This document shows, in pieces, positions 27,610 through 36,188 of a stretch of 64,000 nucleotides of DNA (the first letter of the stretch is position 1; each line of letters begins with the position of its first letter). Source of the DNA: an uncultured Mesonia sp. (GTDB taxonomy: Bacteria > Bacteroidota > Bacteroidia > Flavobacteriales > Flavobacteriaceae). The notes under the pieces are model-generated. The model had not been told where the DNA came from, ran no database searches, and worked only from the letters and a program-made list of their open reading frames with translations. The stretch lies in assembly GCA_958296185.1 (NCBI GenBank), contig CATQIB010000013.1, positions 1 through 64,000 on the forward strand, read 5' to 3'. Made by a program: the position numbers and the translations under genes.

Positions 27610-28039
27610 ATGAACTTGAAAAAATTAAAACTTGCTATCTTTTTTTTGTCTAAGCATTATTTCTTTCAAAGGATATTCACAATTATCAACTTCATTTTAT
27701 TTGAATGAATCTAATTCAAAAGTTGCCATTGGTTATGAATTTAATGATAAATTATGGACTGATTTAAGAATTTATTCAGGAACTAACATTGAAAATTTCA
27801 CACCTGAGATAGTACTGAATTATAACTTTGTCCGTAAAGAAAATTATAATACATATATTGGAGGCGGAATAATTTTAAATAACATCAATGGAGTAGTGAT
27901 TCCGCTAGGTATTGCAGTAAAGCCATTTGAGAGCTTAAAGAATCTGTCCTTTAATATTGAATTTAATCCAATATACGAAATTGATTTTAGCGATTTATTT
28001 ATTCGTGGTTTCATTGGAATCAGATACAAATTAAAATAA
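27610..28039 (+). pseudogene. Small exported protein, signal peptide separated by a homopolymer frameshift
   Basis: From the ATG at 27610 the frame reads MNLKKLKLAIFF and then fails in a run of eight T (27640-27647). With seven T it would continue CLSIISFKGYSQLSTSF into the 130-residue downstream frame, giving a perfect Bacteroidota signal peptide and a beta-rich mature domain ending in GIRYKLK, an outer-membrane-like end. A TTG start at 27632 could rescue a shorter product. The function is unknown. It is cargo of the second module. Confidence 0.65.
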
Positions 28040-28045
28040 AAATCT

Positions 28046-28354
28046 TGCACAACAATGTATAGCCGCAATTTCGGCATCCCGAAGCGTCGGGAGACTATTT
28101 CTTGCAGTCGAAACCAGCTGTCTGAAACCACTTGGAATTGCTAACATCAGTGCTTAAATGAAAATTATCGCATATTAACCCGTAACTGACCCCCCGCTGC
28201 TGCGCGATTGCAACGCGTTCTTCTAGCCTTTTAAACCAGAGCAGTCTAGACGGGGTAATGTTGACCCTTTCAGATTTTATCGCTAATAATCGAGTTGGAG
28301 GTTATCCCGTAAAAAATTTGTATTAAAAATGTAAATTTGAGTGGGTGTAACGAG
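28046..28354 (+). repeat. attC-like element between the exported-protein and ParDE modules
   Basis: It begins GCACAACAATGTATAGCCGC (R''/spacer/L'' layout) and ends GGGTGTAACGAG|TT. CAAC pairs with GTTG and TATAGCC with GGGTGTA, leaving a short unpaired spacer. The inner part contains the shared block starting CCCCGCTGCTGCGC (28192 on). About 95 bp from TTTTAAACCAGAGCAG to AAAAAATTTG are identical to the copy at 37.4 kb. Confidence 0.68.
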
Positions 28355-28414
28355 TTGTGTGCAATTTGCGTACGTTACCAAGATTTGGTATATTTGACAA
28401 AAATAATATCCAAA

Positions 28415-28657
28415 ATGGGAAAAAACACATCAATATCACTCGGAAATCATTTTGAGGATTTTATCAGAGAAGAAGTCAAATCTGGAAGATATGGTTCGGT
28501 TAGCGAAGTAATTCGTTCTGCATTACGATTGTTAGAACGTGAAGAAAAAAAAGAAAGAGAACTGATTAAAGCGCTCGAAGTTGGAGAAAATAGCGGATTT
28601 GTTGAAAATTTTGACCCAAAACAGCATCTGAAAGAATTACATCGTAAACACTTATGA
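28415..28657 (+). CDS. ParD-type antitoxin
   Basis: I start at the ATG at 28415 (MGKNTSISLGNHF), the standard ParD start; the upstream extension is cassette-border sequence. The product has 80 residues with a ribbon-helix-helix N-terminus (GRYGSVSEVIRSALRLLEREE) and a C-terminal toxin-binding tail (DPKQHLKELHRKHL). It overlaps the ParE gene by 4 bp. It represses its own operon and neutralises ParE, as known for the family. Confidence 0.93.
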   Translation: MGKNTSISLGNHFEDFIREEVKSGRYGSVSEVIRSALRLLEREEKKERELIKALEVGENSGFVENFDPKQHLKELHRKHL

Positions 28658-28956
28658 GTAAAAATAAATATCGCATAAGTCAACAAGCGATTGAGGATTT
28701 AGATAAAATTTGGATTTATACTCTTAACAAATGGTCTAAAGAACAAGCTGATAGATATTATGACTTGATAATAACGGAAATTGAATTTATTGCTGTCAAC
28801 TTTATGACAGGAAAGTCAGCAGAACAAACTCGTAAAAACTATAGAGTAACGAAAATTAAATCACATCTGATTTTTTATAGAAAAATTGATAATGGAATTG
28901 TGGAAATCGTTAGAATTCTACACCAAAGAATGGATATTAAAAAACGACTGAAATAA
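28654..28956 (+). CDS. ParE/RelE-superfamily toxin
   Basis: The product has 100 residues with the ParE pattern ISQQAIEDLDKIWIYTLNKWS, a central YRVTKIKSHLIFYRK and a C-terminal VEIVRILHQRMDIKKRL. ParE toxins poison DNA gyrase. The cassette's 5' border GTTGTGTGCA (28354-28363) is complementary (9/10) to TGCACACAAT (28968-28977) just after this stop, so the pair fills one cassette exactly. Confidence 0.93.
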   Translation: MSKNKYRISQQAIEDLDKIWIYTLNKWSKEQADRYYDLIITEIEFIAVNFMTGKSAEQTRKNYRVTKIKSHLIFYRKIDNGIVEIVRILHQRMDIKKRLK

Positions 28957-28967
28957 ATTAAAAAAAC

Positions 28968-29190
28968 TGCACACAATAACTAAGCGTTCCCCAATGAAAA
29001 ATCGGGGCAAGCTGTGTGGCCGGTACAGCTTGCATGAATGATTAGGTCTTAGACACTTTGCTTCAATTTCATTGATGACTAAGTTTTGAAGACTGCTGCA
29101 TTTTTAAAGGAAATTTTATACTTGCGAGTGTTTAACTCCGCCGTACTCCATTGATTCTCGCGACCTGAGCCATTTTCTACACAAAGTTTC
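28968..29190 (+). repeat. attC-like site closing the ParDE cassette
   Basis: It begins with the R''-like TGCACACAAT and continues AACTAAGCG. Inner hairpins follow, such as CCCCAATG...CGGGG and GTGTGGCCGGTACAGCTTGCA. It is homologous over about 220 bp to 42188-42416 after the Xre/DUF4870 gene. Both copies run to ACACAAAGTTT; there this copy joins a CRISPR repeat, the other continues TGTTATACGG. Confidence 0.65.
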
Positions 29191-29236
29191 GTTGTGAATT
29201 GATTTCAAATTGTATTTTTACGTGATCATTCACAGG
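29191..29236 (+). repeat. Solitary CRISPR repeat inside the cassette region
   Basis: These 46 bp match the array repeat at 61.9-64 kb (GTTGTGAATTGATTTC...CATTCACAGG) with one difference: GATC instead of GATG near the end. The same C occurs in the two diverged copies at 59668 and 61908. No spacer-repeat unit accompanies it. It starts exactly where the homologous attC-like element at 42.4 kb has its GTT. Confidence 0.85.
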
Positions 29237-29245
29237 TCGCTATCA

Positions 29246-29386
29246 GCCCCCGCTGCTGCGCACTTGCTACGCGTTCTTCTAGCCTTTTCAACCAGAGCAG
29301 CCTGATTATTTAACCCCTAAGACCGTGTGCAACTTTATCCAGCACAAAATTGTATTAAAAATGTATATTTGAGTGGGTATAACGAG
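29246..29386 (+). repeat. Cassette border element before the 251-aa exported-protein module
   Basis: It has the CCCCGCTGCTGCGC start, the AACCAGAGCAGCCTG middle and the TATATTTGAGTGGGTATAAC end typical of these elements. The crossover-like end is G|TTAGCATAC (29386-29395), which is complementary to 30084-30093. Confidence 0.7.
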
Positions 29387-29398
29387 TTAGCATACATT

Positions 29399-30082
29399 AT
29401 GAAAAAAATTTCGTTCTTATTAATATTTATCTGTGCTTTTGCAAATGGACAGAGCATTAAAGAACTCTACACTGAACAATTTGAAAACGATTGGAAAGTC
29501 TACGAAGATGAAAATTATGTAAAAAAATATATTGACACGACAATTGTTTACAAACTTGCAAGTGGAAGAAGTCCTGAACAAGAATTACTCTTTCAAGCAA
29601 AAGAGAATTTCAATAAAAGAGCGGAAAGAATATCTAAAATTTTGAATAGTTTAAAAATTAACCTCGCGGATTTGGATTCTTTGAGTTTTATTGAACAACG
29701 TTCAAGGAATATAAATTTTGAGGGGAATTATGTGAATAAAGGAGCAATTATAACAAAAGACAGTATTTATGGATTTAAATACGATTATAGCAAGGAAAAC
29801 TTCCAAATTGAACCCTTTAACTATTTTGAGAACTCTGAAAAAGAAGTGATAGATAAAGCCAAAATTGCAATCGGAAATCTAATATTAACTTCAAAAACAA
29901 ATTATTTAGATTCCATAGCAAAGGTCGAATCTGCAATGTTTGCAGACTCATTTAAAAATATAAGTCCTGAAACGGAATTTGAAATTCTGATTTATAATAA
30001 AACAAAAGAAAACGAATTAAGACGAATCTATTTACACGAAACATTCATCTATGTAATGGATTATGCAATGGAAAAAAAATAA
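29399..30082 (+). CDS. Exported protein of unknown function (cassette cargo)
   Basis: The ATG at 29399 gives MKKISFLLIFICAFANGQS, a clear signal peptide; longer starts read into the border repeat. The mature protein of about 210 residues is rich in Lys, Glu, Asn and Tyr and largely helical. The family is not recognised. Its borders GTTAGCATAC (29386-29395) and GTATGCTAAC (30084-30093) are perfect reverse complements, so this is one intact cassette with one gene. Confidence 0.75.
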   Translation: MKKISFLLIFICAFANGQSIKELYTEQFENDWKVYEDENYVKKYIDTTIVYKLASGRSPEQELLFQAKENFNKRAERISKILNSLKINLADLDSLSFIEQRSRNINFEGNYVNKGAIITKDSIYGFKYDYSKENFQIEPFNYFENSEKEVIDKAKIAIGNLILTSKTNYLDSIAKVESAMFADSFKNISPETEFEILIYNKTKENELRRIYLHETFIYVMDYAMEKK

Positions 30083-30083
30083 C

Positions 30084-30219
30084 GTATGCTAACAATGTAT
30101 AACCGCAATTACGGCGGATTCGACTACGTCCGAATCCACTCGGAATTGCTAAGGTCTGTGCTAAACCGAAAAATTTGCGTACTTTAACCCGTAACTGACG
30201 GTTATACCAACCGTTGGAC
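30084..30219 (+). repeat. attC-like site closing the 251-aa exported-protein cassette
   Basis: R'' GTATGCTAAC, spacer, L'' GTATAACCG (30097-30105) pairing perfectly with CGGTTATAC (30199-30207), then CAACC and R' GTTGGAC (30213-30219), which fits GTTRRRY. Inner hairpins GCAATT/AATTGC and GGATTCG/CGAATCC are visible. This is the most complete attC-like structure in the window. Confidence 0.75.
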
Positions 30220-30231
30220 CAAATTTAAGAA

Positions 30232-30855
30232 ATGAACGAGAGAATTGTAATAAAACAAAAAAGTTCTTTAAGAGAAAGAGCCGACGAAATAAAAGAACAC
30301 AAATGCAAAAATCTTATTGCAGTTCTAGAAGAACCGAATATGGTTAAAAACATCGGAACTGTAATTCGGAATATCAACGCACTCGGAGTTGAAAAGCTTT
30401 ATGTTGTGGATAGTCAAGGACGACTTCCTGACGATTGGCAAGATATAAGGGAAAGACGTTCATTAATTAAAACCTCTGTTTCAGCAATTAAATGGAGTTT
30501 TGTAAAAACATTTAAGAGCACTCAAGAATGTATTGATCATTTGAATAAAAAAAGATTTACCTCTGTTGTAACTTCACCACACATAAAAGGAAAAACAAAC
30601 GTAATTTTACACGAAGGAAATTTTACTCAAAAAAGACTTGCAGTTTGGTTTGGAAATGAATCACGTGGAATTAGCGAATTGGCAGTTAAAAATAGTGATG
30701 CCTGTGTTCAAATCGAAATGTTCGGAATTATTGAAAGTCTAAATTTGGGAACTTCTTCTGGAATTGTACTTTATGAAATTGCTAAACAAAGAAGAAAATA
30801 TCAGAGCGAAAACAATCGTGGACGAAAAAACGACCCAAAAATAAAAGTGGAATAA
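30232..30855 (+). CDS. SpoU/TrmH-family RNA 2'-O-methyltransferase
   Basis: The product has 207 residues with all three SPOUT motifs: NIGTVIRN near 42, VWFGNESRGIS near 142 and IEMFGIIESLNLGTSSGIVLYE near 165, which forms the knotted AdoMet site. It methylates tRNA or rRNA ribose; the exact target is not readable. The start lies 13 bp after the attC-like GTTGGAC, so it occupies cassette position, but no matching R'' box follows it. Confidence 0.9.
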   Translation: MNERIVIKQKSSLRERADEIKEHKCKNLIAVLEEPNMVKNIGTVIRNINALGVEKLYVVDSQGRLPDDWQDIRERRSLIKTSVSAIKWSFVKTFKSTQECIDHLNKKRFTSVVTSPHIKGKTNVILHEGNFTQKRLAVWFGNESRGISELAVKNSDACVQIEMFGIIESLNLGTSSGIVLYEIAKQRRKYQSENNRGRKNDPKIKVE

Positions 30856-30856
30856 A

Positions 30857-30881
30857 AAAACAGATCATTATAAACTGTTTT
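30857..30881 (+). terminator. Intrinsic terminator after the TrmH-like gene
   Basis: AAACAG / CTGTTT with an 11-nt loop is followed by TTA. It lies directly after the stop. Confidence 0.6.
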
Positions 30882-30917
30882 TACGCACCTAAAAGCCATT
30901 ATTAAAAAATATTGACC

Positions 30918-31096
30918 TATCGATAAATTTCATCAAAATCAGGAAAAAGGTGTTGAATTTAAGCAGAAAATAGTAGAATTAAAATCTGAGGGATTAAAAA
31001 CGGAACCAGCTTTTGCCAAACTATTAGGGTTGAAAGGAAACCCATATAACGAATTATTAAAATTAGAAATAAAAACTGTGAACAAAAATGCCTAAC
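30918..31096 (+). pseudogene. Open fragment without start codon, unknown
   Basis: A plus-strand frame reads DKFHQNQEKGVEFKQKIVEL, then a stretch through FAKLLGLKGNPYNELLK to IKTVNKNA-stop, with protein-like composition but no start codon (a stop lies just upstream). The stop overlaps AAAAATGCCTAACCGCAATT, an attC-like left half. It is probably the 3' end of a cassette gene that lost its front. Confidence 0.45.
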
Positions 31097-31283
31097 CGCA
31101 ATTATAACGTCCCCAAACACCGGTACTTGCGGAATTAAGGCTTGAGTTGTACGTACTAAATTAATCACTAAAATACGCAACTACTCGATCCTGCTCCTAT
31201 CCTAGAAGCTAATAAAACATCGAACTTCGAACAAAAATTCGCAATCATTTTTATATATCGAGAATTATCAATATGTTTGCAGT

Positions 31284-31586
31284 ATGAATTTAAAAACGGC
31301 CACAGAAATAGGAAAGTGTTTATCTAATGAAACCAGAGTCCAAATAATGGAATGGTTAAAAAAACCGGAAATAAACTTTCCTCCACACGAAACATTAAAG
31401 CATTTTAACGATGGTGTTTGTGTAACTTATATTCAAGAAAAAGCTGGACTTTCTCAATCTACCGTTTCAACCTATTTAACGAATATGGAGAAATGTGGGT
31501 TATTAATTTCTACAAGACACGGAAAATGGTCTTATTTAAAAAGAAACGAAAAAACAATCAAGGAATATATAGAATTTATTAGCTAA
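31284..31586 (+). CDS. ArsR-family HTH regulator
   Basis: The product has 100 residues with a winged helix (CLSNETRVQIMEWLKK, then GVCVTYIQEKAGLSQSTVSTYLTNMEKCGLL and a wing STRHGKWSYLKRNE). No clear metal-binding Cys pair is seen. It probably represses the downstream membrane protein/SDR genes, which lie close on the same strand. Confidence 0.87.
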   Translation: MNLKTATEIGKCLSNETRVQIMEWLKKPEINFPPHETLKHFNDGVCVTYIQEKAGLSQSTVSTYLTNMEKCGLLISTRHGKWSYLKRNEKTIKEYIEFIS

Positions 31587-31630
31587 AAAATTTTCACTTA
31601 ATATATCTATATTTCTAGATATAACAAACT

Positions 31631-31900
31631 ATGAAGATATTATTTGACATATTAGGTTGGGCAGGTTCAGGATTGATAATTCTTGCCTATGCACTTACGC
31701 TTATTCAAAATAAAAAATATTTAGAATTAGGTAAGTATATGAACCTGTTAGGTGGTTTGTTTATTGCTTTGAATTGCTATTACTACAATGCTATTCCGCC
31801 ATTTGTAACTAACTTAATTTGGAGCATAATAGCTACCTTGACAATTTATAATAGGCGTAAGGAAAAACGCAAGTGCCCTAAAAACAAATGTTTAACTTAA
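31631..31900 (+). CDS. Small membrane protein, CBU_0592-like
   Basis: The product has 89 residues with three hydrophobic helices (GWAGSGLIILAYALTLIQNKK, then LGGLFIALNCYYYNAIPPFVTNLIWSIIAT). This matches the CBU_0592-type small membrane domain. A basic tail with two Cys follows. The function is unknown. It lies between ArsR and an SDR gene on the same strand. Confidence 0.78.
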   Translation: MKILFDILGWAGSGLIILAYALTLIQNKKYLELGKYMNLLGGLFIALNCYYYNAIPPFVTNLIWSIIATLTIYNRRKEKRKCPKNKCLT

Positions 31901-31910
31901 AATAAATAAT

Positions 31911-32513
31911 ATGAAAATTTTAGTAATAGGAGGAAATGGAACCATAGGAAAAAAGGTTGCTTCACACTTTAAAAAAGACGATGAAGTTATAATCGCAGGT
32001 AGAACGAGCGGAGATGTAACTTTGGATCTTGCCGATAGCAATTCAATTAGAGAAATGTTCGAGGAAACAGGAAAATTAGATGCAATTATTTGTATTGCTG
32101 GAGAAGCAAAATGGGCTGATTTTGACAAACTAACCGAAGACGATTATTATATTGGTTTAAAAAGCAAACTTATGGGGCAAGTAAATCTCGTAAGATTTGG
32201 AAAAGAATATTTAAACCCAAAAGGTTCTATTACGCTTACAACAGGTATTTTAGCAGATGAGCCAGTAGCTCAAACAACTAGTGCGGCGATGGTAAACGGT
32301 GGAATTCACAGTTTTGTAAAAGCGGTAGTACTGGAAATGGAAAATAACCTGAGAGTAAATGCAGTTTCTTCAGATATGGTAATAGATGCCTATGAAAAAT
32401 ATAAAGATGTATTTCCTGGTCATAATCCAGTACCGATGAACAAAGTAATAAATGCATATGTAAAAAGTGTAAAAGGAAAAGTTAACGGACAAATTATTAG
32501 AGTGAGTGCATAA
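31911..32513 (+). CDS. Short-chain dehydrogenase/reductase
   Basis: The product has 200 residues with a Rossmann N-terminus GGNGTIGKKVASHF, the NNAG-like ICIAGEAKW and SITLTTGILADEPVAQT for the Ser region. The usual YxxxK Tyr is not evident in its normal place: the segment reads TSAAMVNGGIHSFVKAV, so this is the short atypical SDR group. NAD(P)-dependent activity on an unknown substrate is expected. It lies 10 bp after the membrane protein. Confidence 0.87.
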   Translation: MKILVIGGNGTIGKKVASHFKKDDEVIIAGRTSGDVTLDLADSNSIREMFEETGKLDAIICIAGEAKWADFDKLTEDDYYIGLKSKLMGQVNLVRFGKEYLNPKGSITLTTGILADEPVAQTTSAAMVNGGIHSFVKAVVLEMENNLRVNAVSSDMVIDAYEKYKDVFPGHNPVPMNKVINAYVKSVKGKVNGQIIRVSA

Positions 32514-32770
32514 AAAGCCAGTTGCCAATATCCTAAATAGAAAATAGCGGGATTCGGAGCCAAAACGAGATTTTGGGCATATTTCTAAGCTCGTCCGAAA
32601 CCAATTTATTAGATTAGATTGTTGTATATTTAATATTACCAACCAAAAATTAATTTTTGGCTTGTTTTATGGCTGATAGGTTCTCCCACTTTCTTCCCTA
32701 CTTTTAAAATATCAGACCCTCGGCTGTGATAAAGAAACAGAAATCGAAAACAAATGAAAATCAATTTTGA

Positions 32771-33622
32771 ATGAAAAAAATAATTGGAATCTTAGTAGTC
32801 TCTTGTTTTATTTTTTCCTGCCAAGAAAAAAAGGAAACCGAGGAAAAAGAAGTTACAGATGCAGTGAAGATTGAAAATCCTACAAATCAAATCGGATTAA
32901 GCAGTGAACTTGAGTTCATACCCCTAAATCCTGCCCGTGGAGATAAAGCACCACAAGCAGGAGCCATTTATGGAAACATAAGAGAAAATGTTGCTACAGG
33001 CTATATTGGCAAGTTTAAAGATGGATTTTCATCGCCACCACATATTCACAATATAACCTACCGAGCTATTGTAATGAATGGAGAAATGCACAATGATGAT
33101 AAAAATGCACCAGTAATGTGGATGCCAGCGGGTTCCATTTGGACACAGCCTAAAGGACAAGCACACATCACTTCTGCACAAGGGGAAAATGCAATGGCCT
33201 ATATAGAAATTGATAGTGGCCCCTATTTAGTCAAGCCAGTTAGCGAATCGTTTGAAAGTGAAGAAAGCCCCATCAATATAAGTGCTTCTAATGTTGTTTA
33301 TTTAGGAAAAGATGAATCTGAACTTATTGTTGAAGAGAGCGATGCAAAAATAGCTTATACCTGGAAAAAGAAAAATGGAGAGAATGGCTATTTACTAAAA
33401 TTACCAGCAGGGTTTAATGGAAAAATACTAAGTGAGGGAACTATTTTTTACGGAATTATTATTAAAGGGCAAGTATCCTATGCAATGCCACACTCAGAAA
33501 AATCAAATGAATTAGACCCAGGTAGTCATTTCAAATCGAGAGCAAAAGCAATGCACAATATCTCGGCCAATCAACAATCTATTATCTACATCAGGACGAA
33601 TGATTCATTTACTGTACAATAA
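32771..33622 (+). CDS. DUF4437 cupin lipoprotein
   Basis: The product has 283 residues with a lipoprotein signal (VVSCFIFSCQEK) and two cupin-like halves. The first has SSPPHIHNITYRAIVMNGEMHN, with conserved His residues. DUF4437 proteins fold as bicupins; an enzymatic activity is not established. It lies downstream of the SDR gene after a gap of 257 bp. Confidence 0.82.
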   Translation: MKKIIGILVVSCFIFSCQEKKETEEKEVTDAVKIENPTNQIGLSSELEFIPLNPARGDKAPQAGAIYGNIRENVATGYIGKFKDGFSSPPHIHNITYRAIVMNGEMHNDDKNAPVMWMPAGSIWTQPKGQAHITSAQGENAMAYIEIDSGPYLVKPVSESFESEESPINISASNVVYLGKDESELIVEESDAKIAYTWKKKNGENGYLLKLPAGFNGKILSEGTIFYGIIIKGQVSYAMPHSEKSNELDPGSHFKSRAKAMHNISANQQSIIYIRTNDSFTVQ

Positions 33623-33947
33623 GATACTACAGCTAATAATGAACTGAGCTAAAATCCTAATAACTTTTCAATTGATTCATTGCATCATTTGAAATATAAG
33701 TTAAACCAGACTTTGTCCTTGCCAATACATGTATGATTAGTTTGTTACTACCGCAATTAATGTTCTTGTTGAGCAATTTTAAAAATGTCTAAACTATTTA
33801 GAACGGCTAAAAGCAATTGCTGTACAGTCTTGCTGTTAAAATATAATCACATTATATTTGATAGAATTTAACCGGTTGCAGCGTTTAACAATATGATAAA
33901 GAGACTGATAAAGGTGAGATTCATAGACCAACAACTTAAATTAAATT
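33623..33947. other. Gene-free stretch
   Basis: About 325 bp, AT-rich. I see no gene, terminator or cassette border in it. The short open frame at 33893-34105 is a shadow of the next gene. Confidence 0.4.
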
Positions 33948-34670
33948 ATGAAGCAAATTATTATCTTGTCAATAGCCTTTTTATCTGTAATTCCTCAAAG
34001 TTTAAAAGCTCAGGAGGATGCAGCAGCAATAGCAGCTGTTACCGGTGGATTATTAGCCATTGGTACAGGAATTGCAGCAGTAGAACAAATGAAAGAACAA
34101 GCTGAACTAACAGCTACAGAATGGTTTCTCACGAATCATCCAGAATACAATAAATTCTCCCTTAAAACATTAGATTTTGACGGCAAAAAGCTAAAAGACA
34201 TGTCTTCAACTTCTGTAATAACTTTTAAAATACAAGATTTTGATATTGTTCAAAGTCAACCGAAACTTGGCAAGAAGTTTGTTTTATTTGCTTTTACAAG
34301 CTATGGTTGGATCAATGAGTACGGGATCAACTTTGATAAAGTAAAATGGTTTCTAATTGATAGCGAAGAATGGATGAATATGATGCTCTCCTATTCTAAA
34401 GTAGCATCTGGCGAAAAAGATGAGAAGGTTATTCGAGAAGCTTTAAGAAATGGAAAAGTTGTTAATAGAGGAATTAGAGCCAAGAAAGGTGATGATATTG
34501 ACTTTCATAAAATAGACGGAGATATGTATTTGGTTACCGATTACTCCCCTGATATGAAATTCATTTACAATGAACGCTCTTTAGGTATTTATTTAAAGGA
34601 AACAATGAACCTAATCCAAATCGGTAGAGGAGATCTAATTAAAATACACGAATACTTTTTTAATGAATAA
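33948..34670 (+). CDS. Exported protein of unknown function
   Basis: The product has 240 residues with a signal peptide (IIILSIAFLSVIPQSLKAQ), then an Ala/Gly-rich segment (AAAIAAVTGGLLAIGTGIAAVEQ) that may pack against a membrane, and an alpha/beta domain. The family is not recognised. It ends 37 bp before the AraC gene and may be co-transcribed with it. Confidence 0.72.
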   Translation: MKQIIILSIAFLSVIPQSLKAQEDAAAIAAVTGGLLAIGTGIAAVEQMKEQAELTATEWFLTNHPEYNKFSLKTLDFDGKKLKDMSSTSVITFKIQDFDIVQSQPKLGKKFVLFAFTSYGWINEYGINFDKVKWFLIDSEEWMNMMLSYSKVASGEKDEKVIREALRNGKVVNRGIRAKKGDDIDFHKIDGDMYLVTDYSPDMKFIYNERSLGIYLKETMNLIQIGRGDLIKIHEYFFNE

Positions 34671-34707
34671 AAACTCTAAGACGGTAGTTAAAATGTAAAA
34701 TTCTTCA

Positions 34708-35568
34708 ATGATATACAAAGGGCACAATAATGAATTTATAGAATTAATTGATTTCAAGAAGATTGATTCATTATATTTTGACAATAACTTGTCTTTCCCT
34801 CTTACATTTGTATGGGTTAAAGGCAAAAAGACAGAAATCGAGTTTGAGGGAATAAAATTAAATTTAGAGAATAATACGATCCTTTGTCTTACTTCTTTTC
34901 ATAAAATTGAATTTAATGCCCTAGAGAGTGCAAGATCTATTAAATTTAATCGTGAGTTTTATTGTGTTAAAGATCACGACACCGAAGTGAGTTGCAAGGG
35001 CCTTTTATTTTATAGTACAAATCAACTGCCACACTTTCGAATACCTAAAGACGAGGTGCATAAATTTGAAACATTTTGGAAAATGTTCCAGATTGAAATG
35101 CAATCAAAAGATGAACTCCAATTAGAAATGCTTCAGATGATGTTAAAAAGATTTATCATACTTTGTACTCGTATTTACAAATCACAAATGAACTTTTCAT
35201 TATTAGAGGTAAATGAAGTTGACTTAGTTCGTGAGTTCCATTTTTTAGTGGAACAACATTTCAAATCAAAGCACTCTGTTCAAGAATATGCAGATTTACT
35301 AAATAAATCGGTCAAAACCTTGGCAAACATTTTTTCAAAAGTTTCTGAGAAAAGCCCTTTGCAAATCATCCATCAAAGAAAAATCATAGAGGCCAAAGAA
35401 ATATTGAGATATACCGATAAAACGATAAAAGAAACCGCATACGAACTTGGCTTTGAAGACATACAAACATTCAGTCGGTTTTTTAAAAAAATGGAAAATA
35501 TGAGTCCTTCGGCCTTCAGAAAATTGCCATTGGGAAGTTTTGCTAACACTTCGGGAATGACAGCCTAA
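34708..35568 (+). CDS. AraC-family transcriptional regulator
   Basis: The product has 286 residues with a cupin-like N-terminal sensor and two C-terminal HTH motifs (SVQEYADLLNKSVKTLANIFS and TIKETAYELGFEDIQTFSRFFKK). This is the Bacteroidota AraC type that precedes small redox genes. The three genes below (AhpD-like, DoxX, OsmC) on the same strand are its likely targets. Confidence 0.92.
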   Translation: MIYKGHNNEFIELIDFKKIDSLYFDNNLSFPLTFVWVKGKKTEIEFEGIKLNLENNTILCLTSFHKIEFNALESARSIKFNREFYCVKDHDTEVSCKGLLFYSTNQLPHFRIPKDEVHKFETFWKMFQIEMQSKDELQLEMLQMMLKRFIILCTRIYKSQMNFSLLEVNEVDLVREFHFLVEQHFKSKHSVQEYADLLNKSVKTLANIFSKVSEKSPLQIIHQRKIIEAKEILRYTDKTIKETAYELGFEDIQTFSRFFKKMENMSPSAFRKLPLGSFANTSGMTA

Positions 35569-35627
35569 CTCCTTACCTATCTTTCATCGCATTTTTGCAT
35601 CGTAATTAAACATTAAAAATTAAAACG

Positions 35628-36161
35628 ATGACAAATTTTTCAGTTCCAACCCGAGGAGAAGTATCGGAAAACAATCAAGCTATTTTTGATAATTTACAGA
35701 AAGGTTTGGGCTTTGTACCAAATTTGTACGCCTATTTTGCTAAAAACGAAACAGCATTAGGTGATTATTTAAATTTACAAAATCGTAAATCAACACTAAG
35801 AGCCAAAGAAAGAGAAGTTATAAACTTGGTGACCAGTCAAATCAACGCTTGTCTTTATTGCCAATCGGCACACACAGTTTTGGGTAAAATGAACGGCTTT
35901 ACAGACGAGCAGGTAATCGAACTTCGTAAGGCTACGGCTTCTTTCGATCCAAAGTTAGATGCCCTAGCTAAACTCACGGCATCTATAGTTGAAAATCGAG
36001 GTAAAGCGAGCGAAGAAAGCAAAGCGGCGTTTTTTGCTGTGGGTTATTCAGAAGCTAATTTAATTGACGTGGTAATGGTGGTTGGTGACAAAATCATTAG
36101 CAATTACATTCATAATTTGGCTGGATTTGAAATTGACTTTCCAATTGCAACTGAACTTTAA
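35628..36161 (+). CDS. AhpD-like carboxymuconolactone decarboxylase-family protein
   Basis: The product has 177 residues with the CMD/AhpD active-site motif NACLYCQSAHTVLG (Cys-x2-Cys-x3-His). Members act in peroxide reduction or as small redox proteins. It is first of a three-gene run with DoxX and OsmC, which supports a thiol-stress role. Confidence 0.9.
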   Translation: MTNFSVPTRGEVSENNQAIFDNLQKGLGFVPNLYAYFAKNETALGDYLNLQNRKSTLRAKEREVINLVTSQINACLYCQSAHTVLGKMNGFTDEQVIELRKATASFDPKLDALAKLTASIVENRGKASEESKAAFFAVGYSEANLIDVVMVVGDKIISNYIHNLAGFEIDFPIATEL

Positions 36162-36188
36162 TTTTTTAACTTTTAAAATTTATATACT

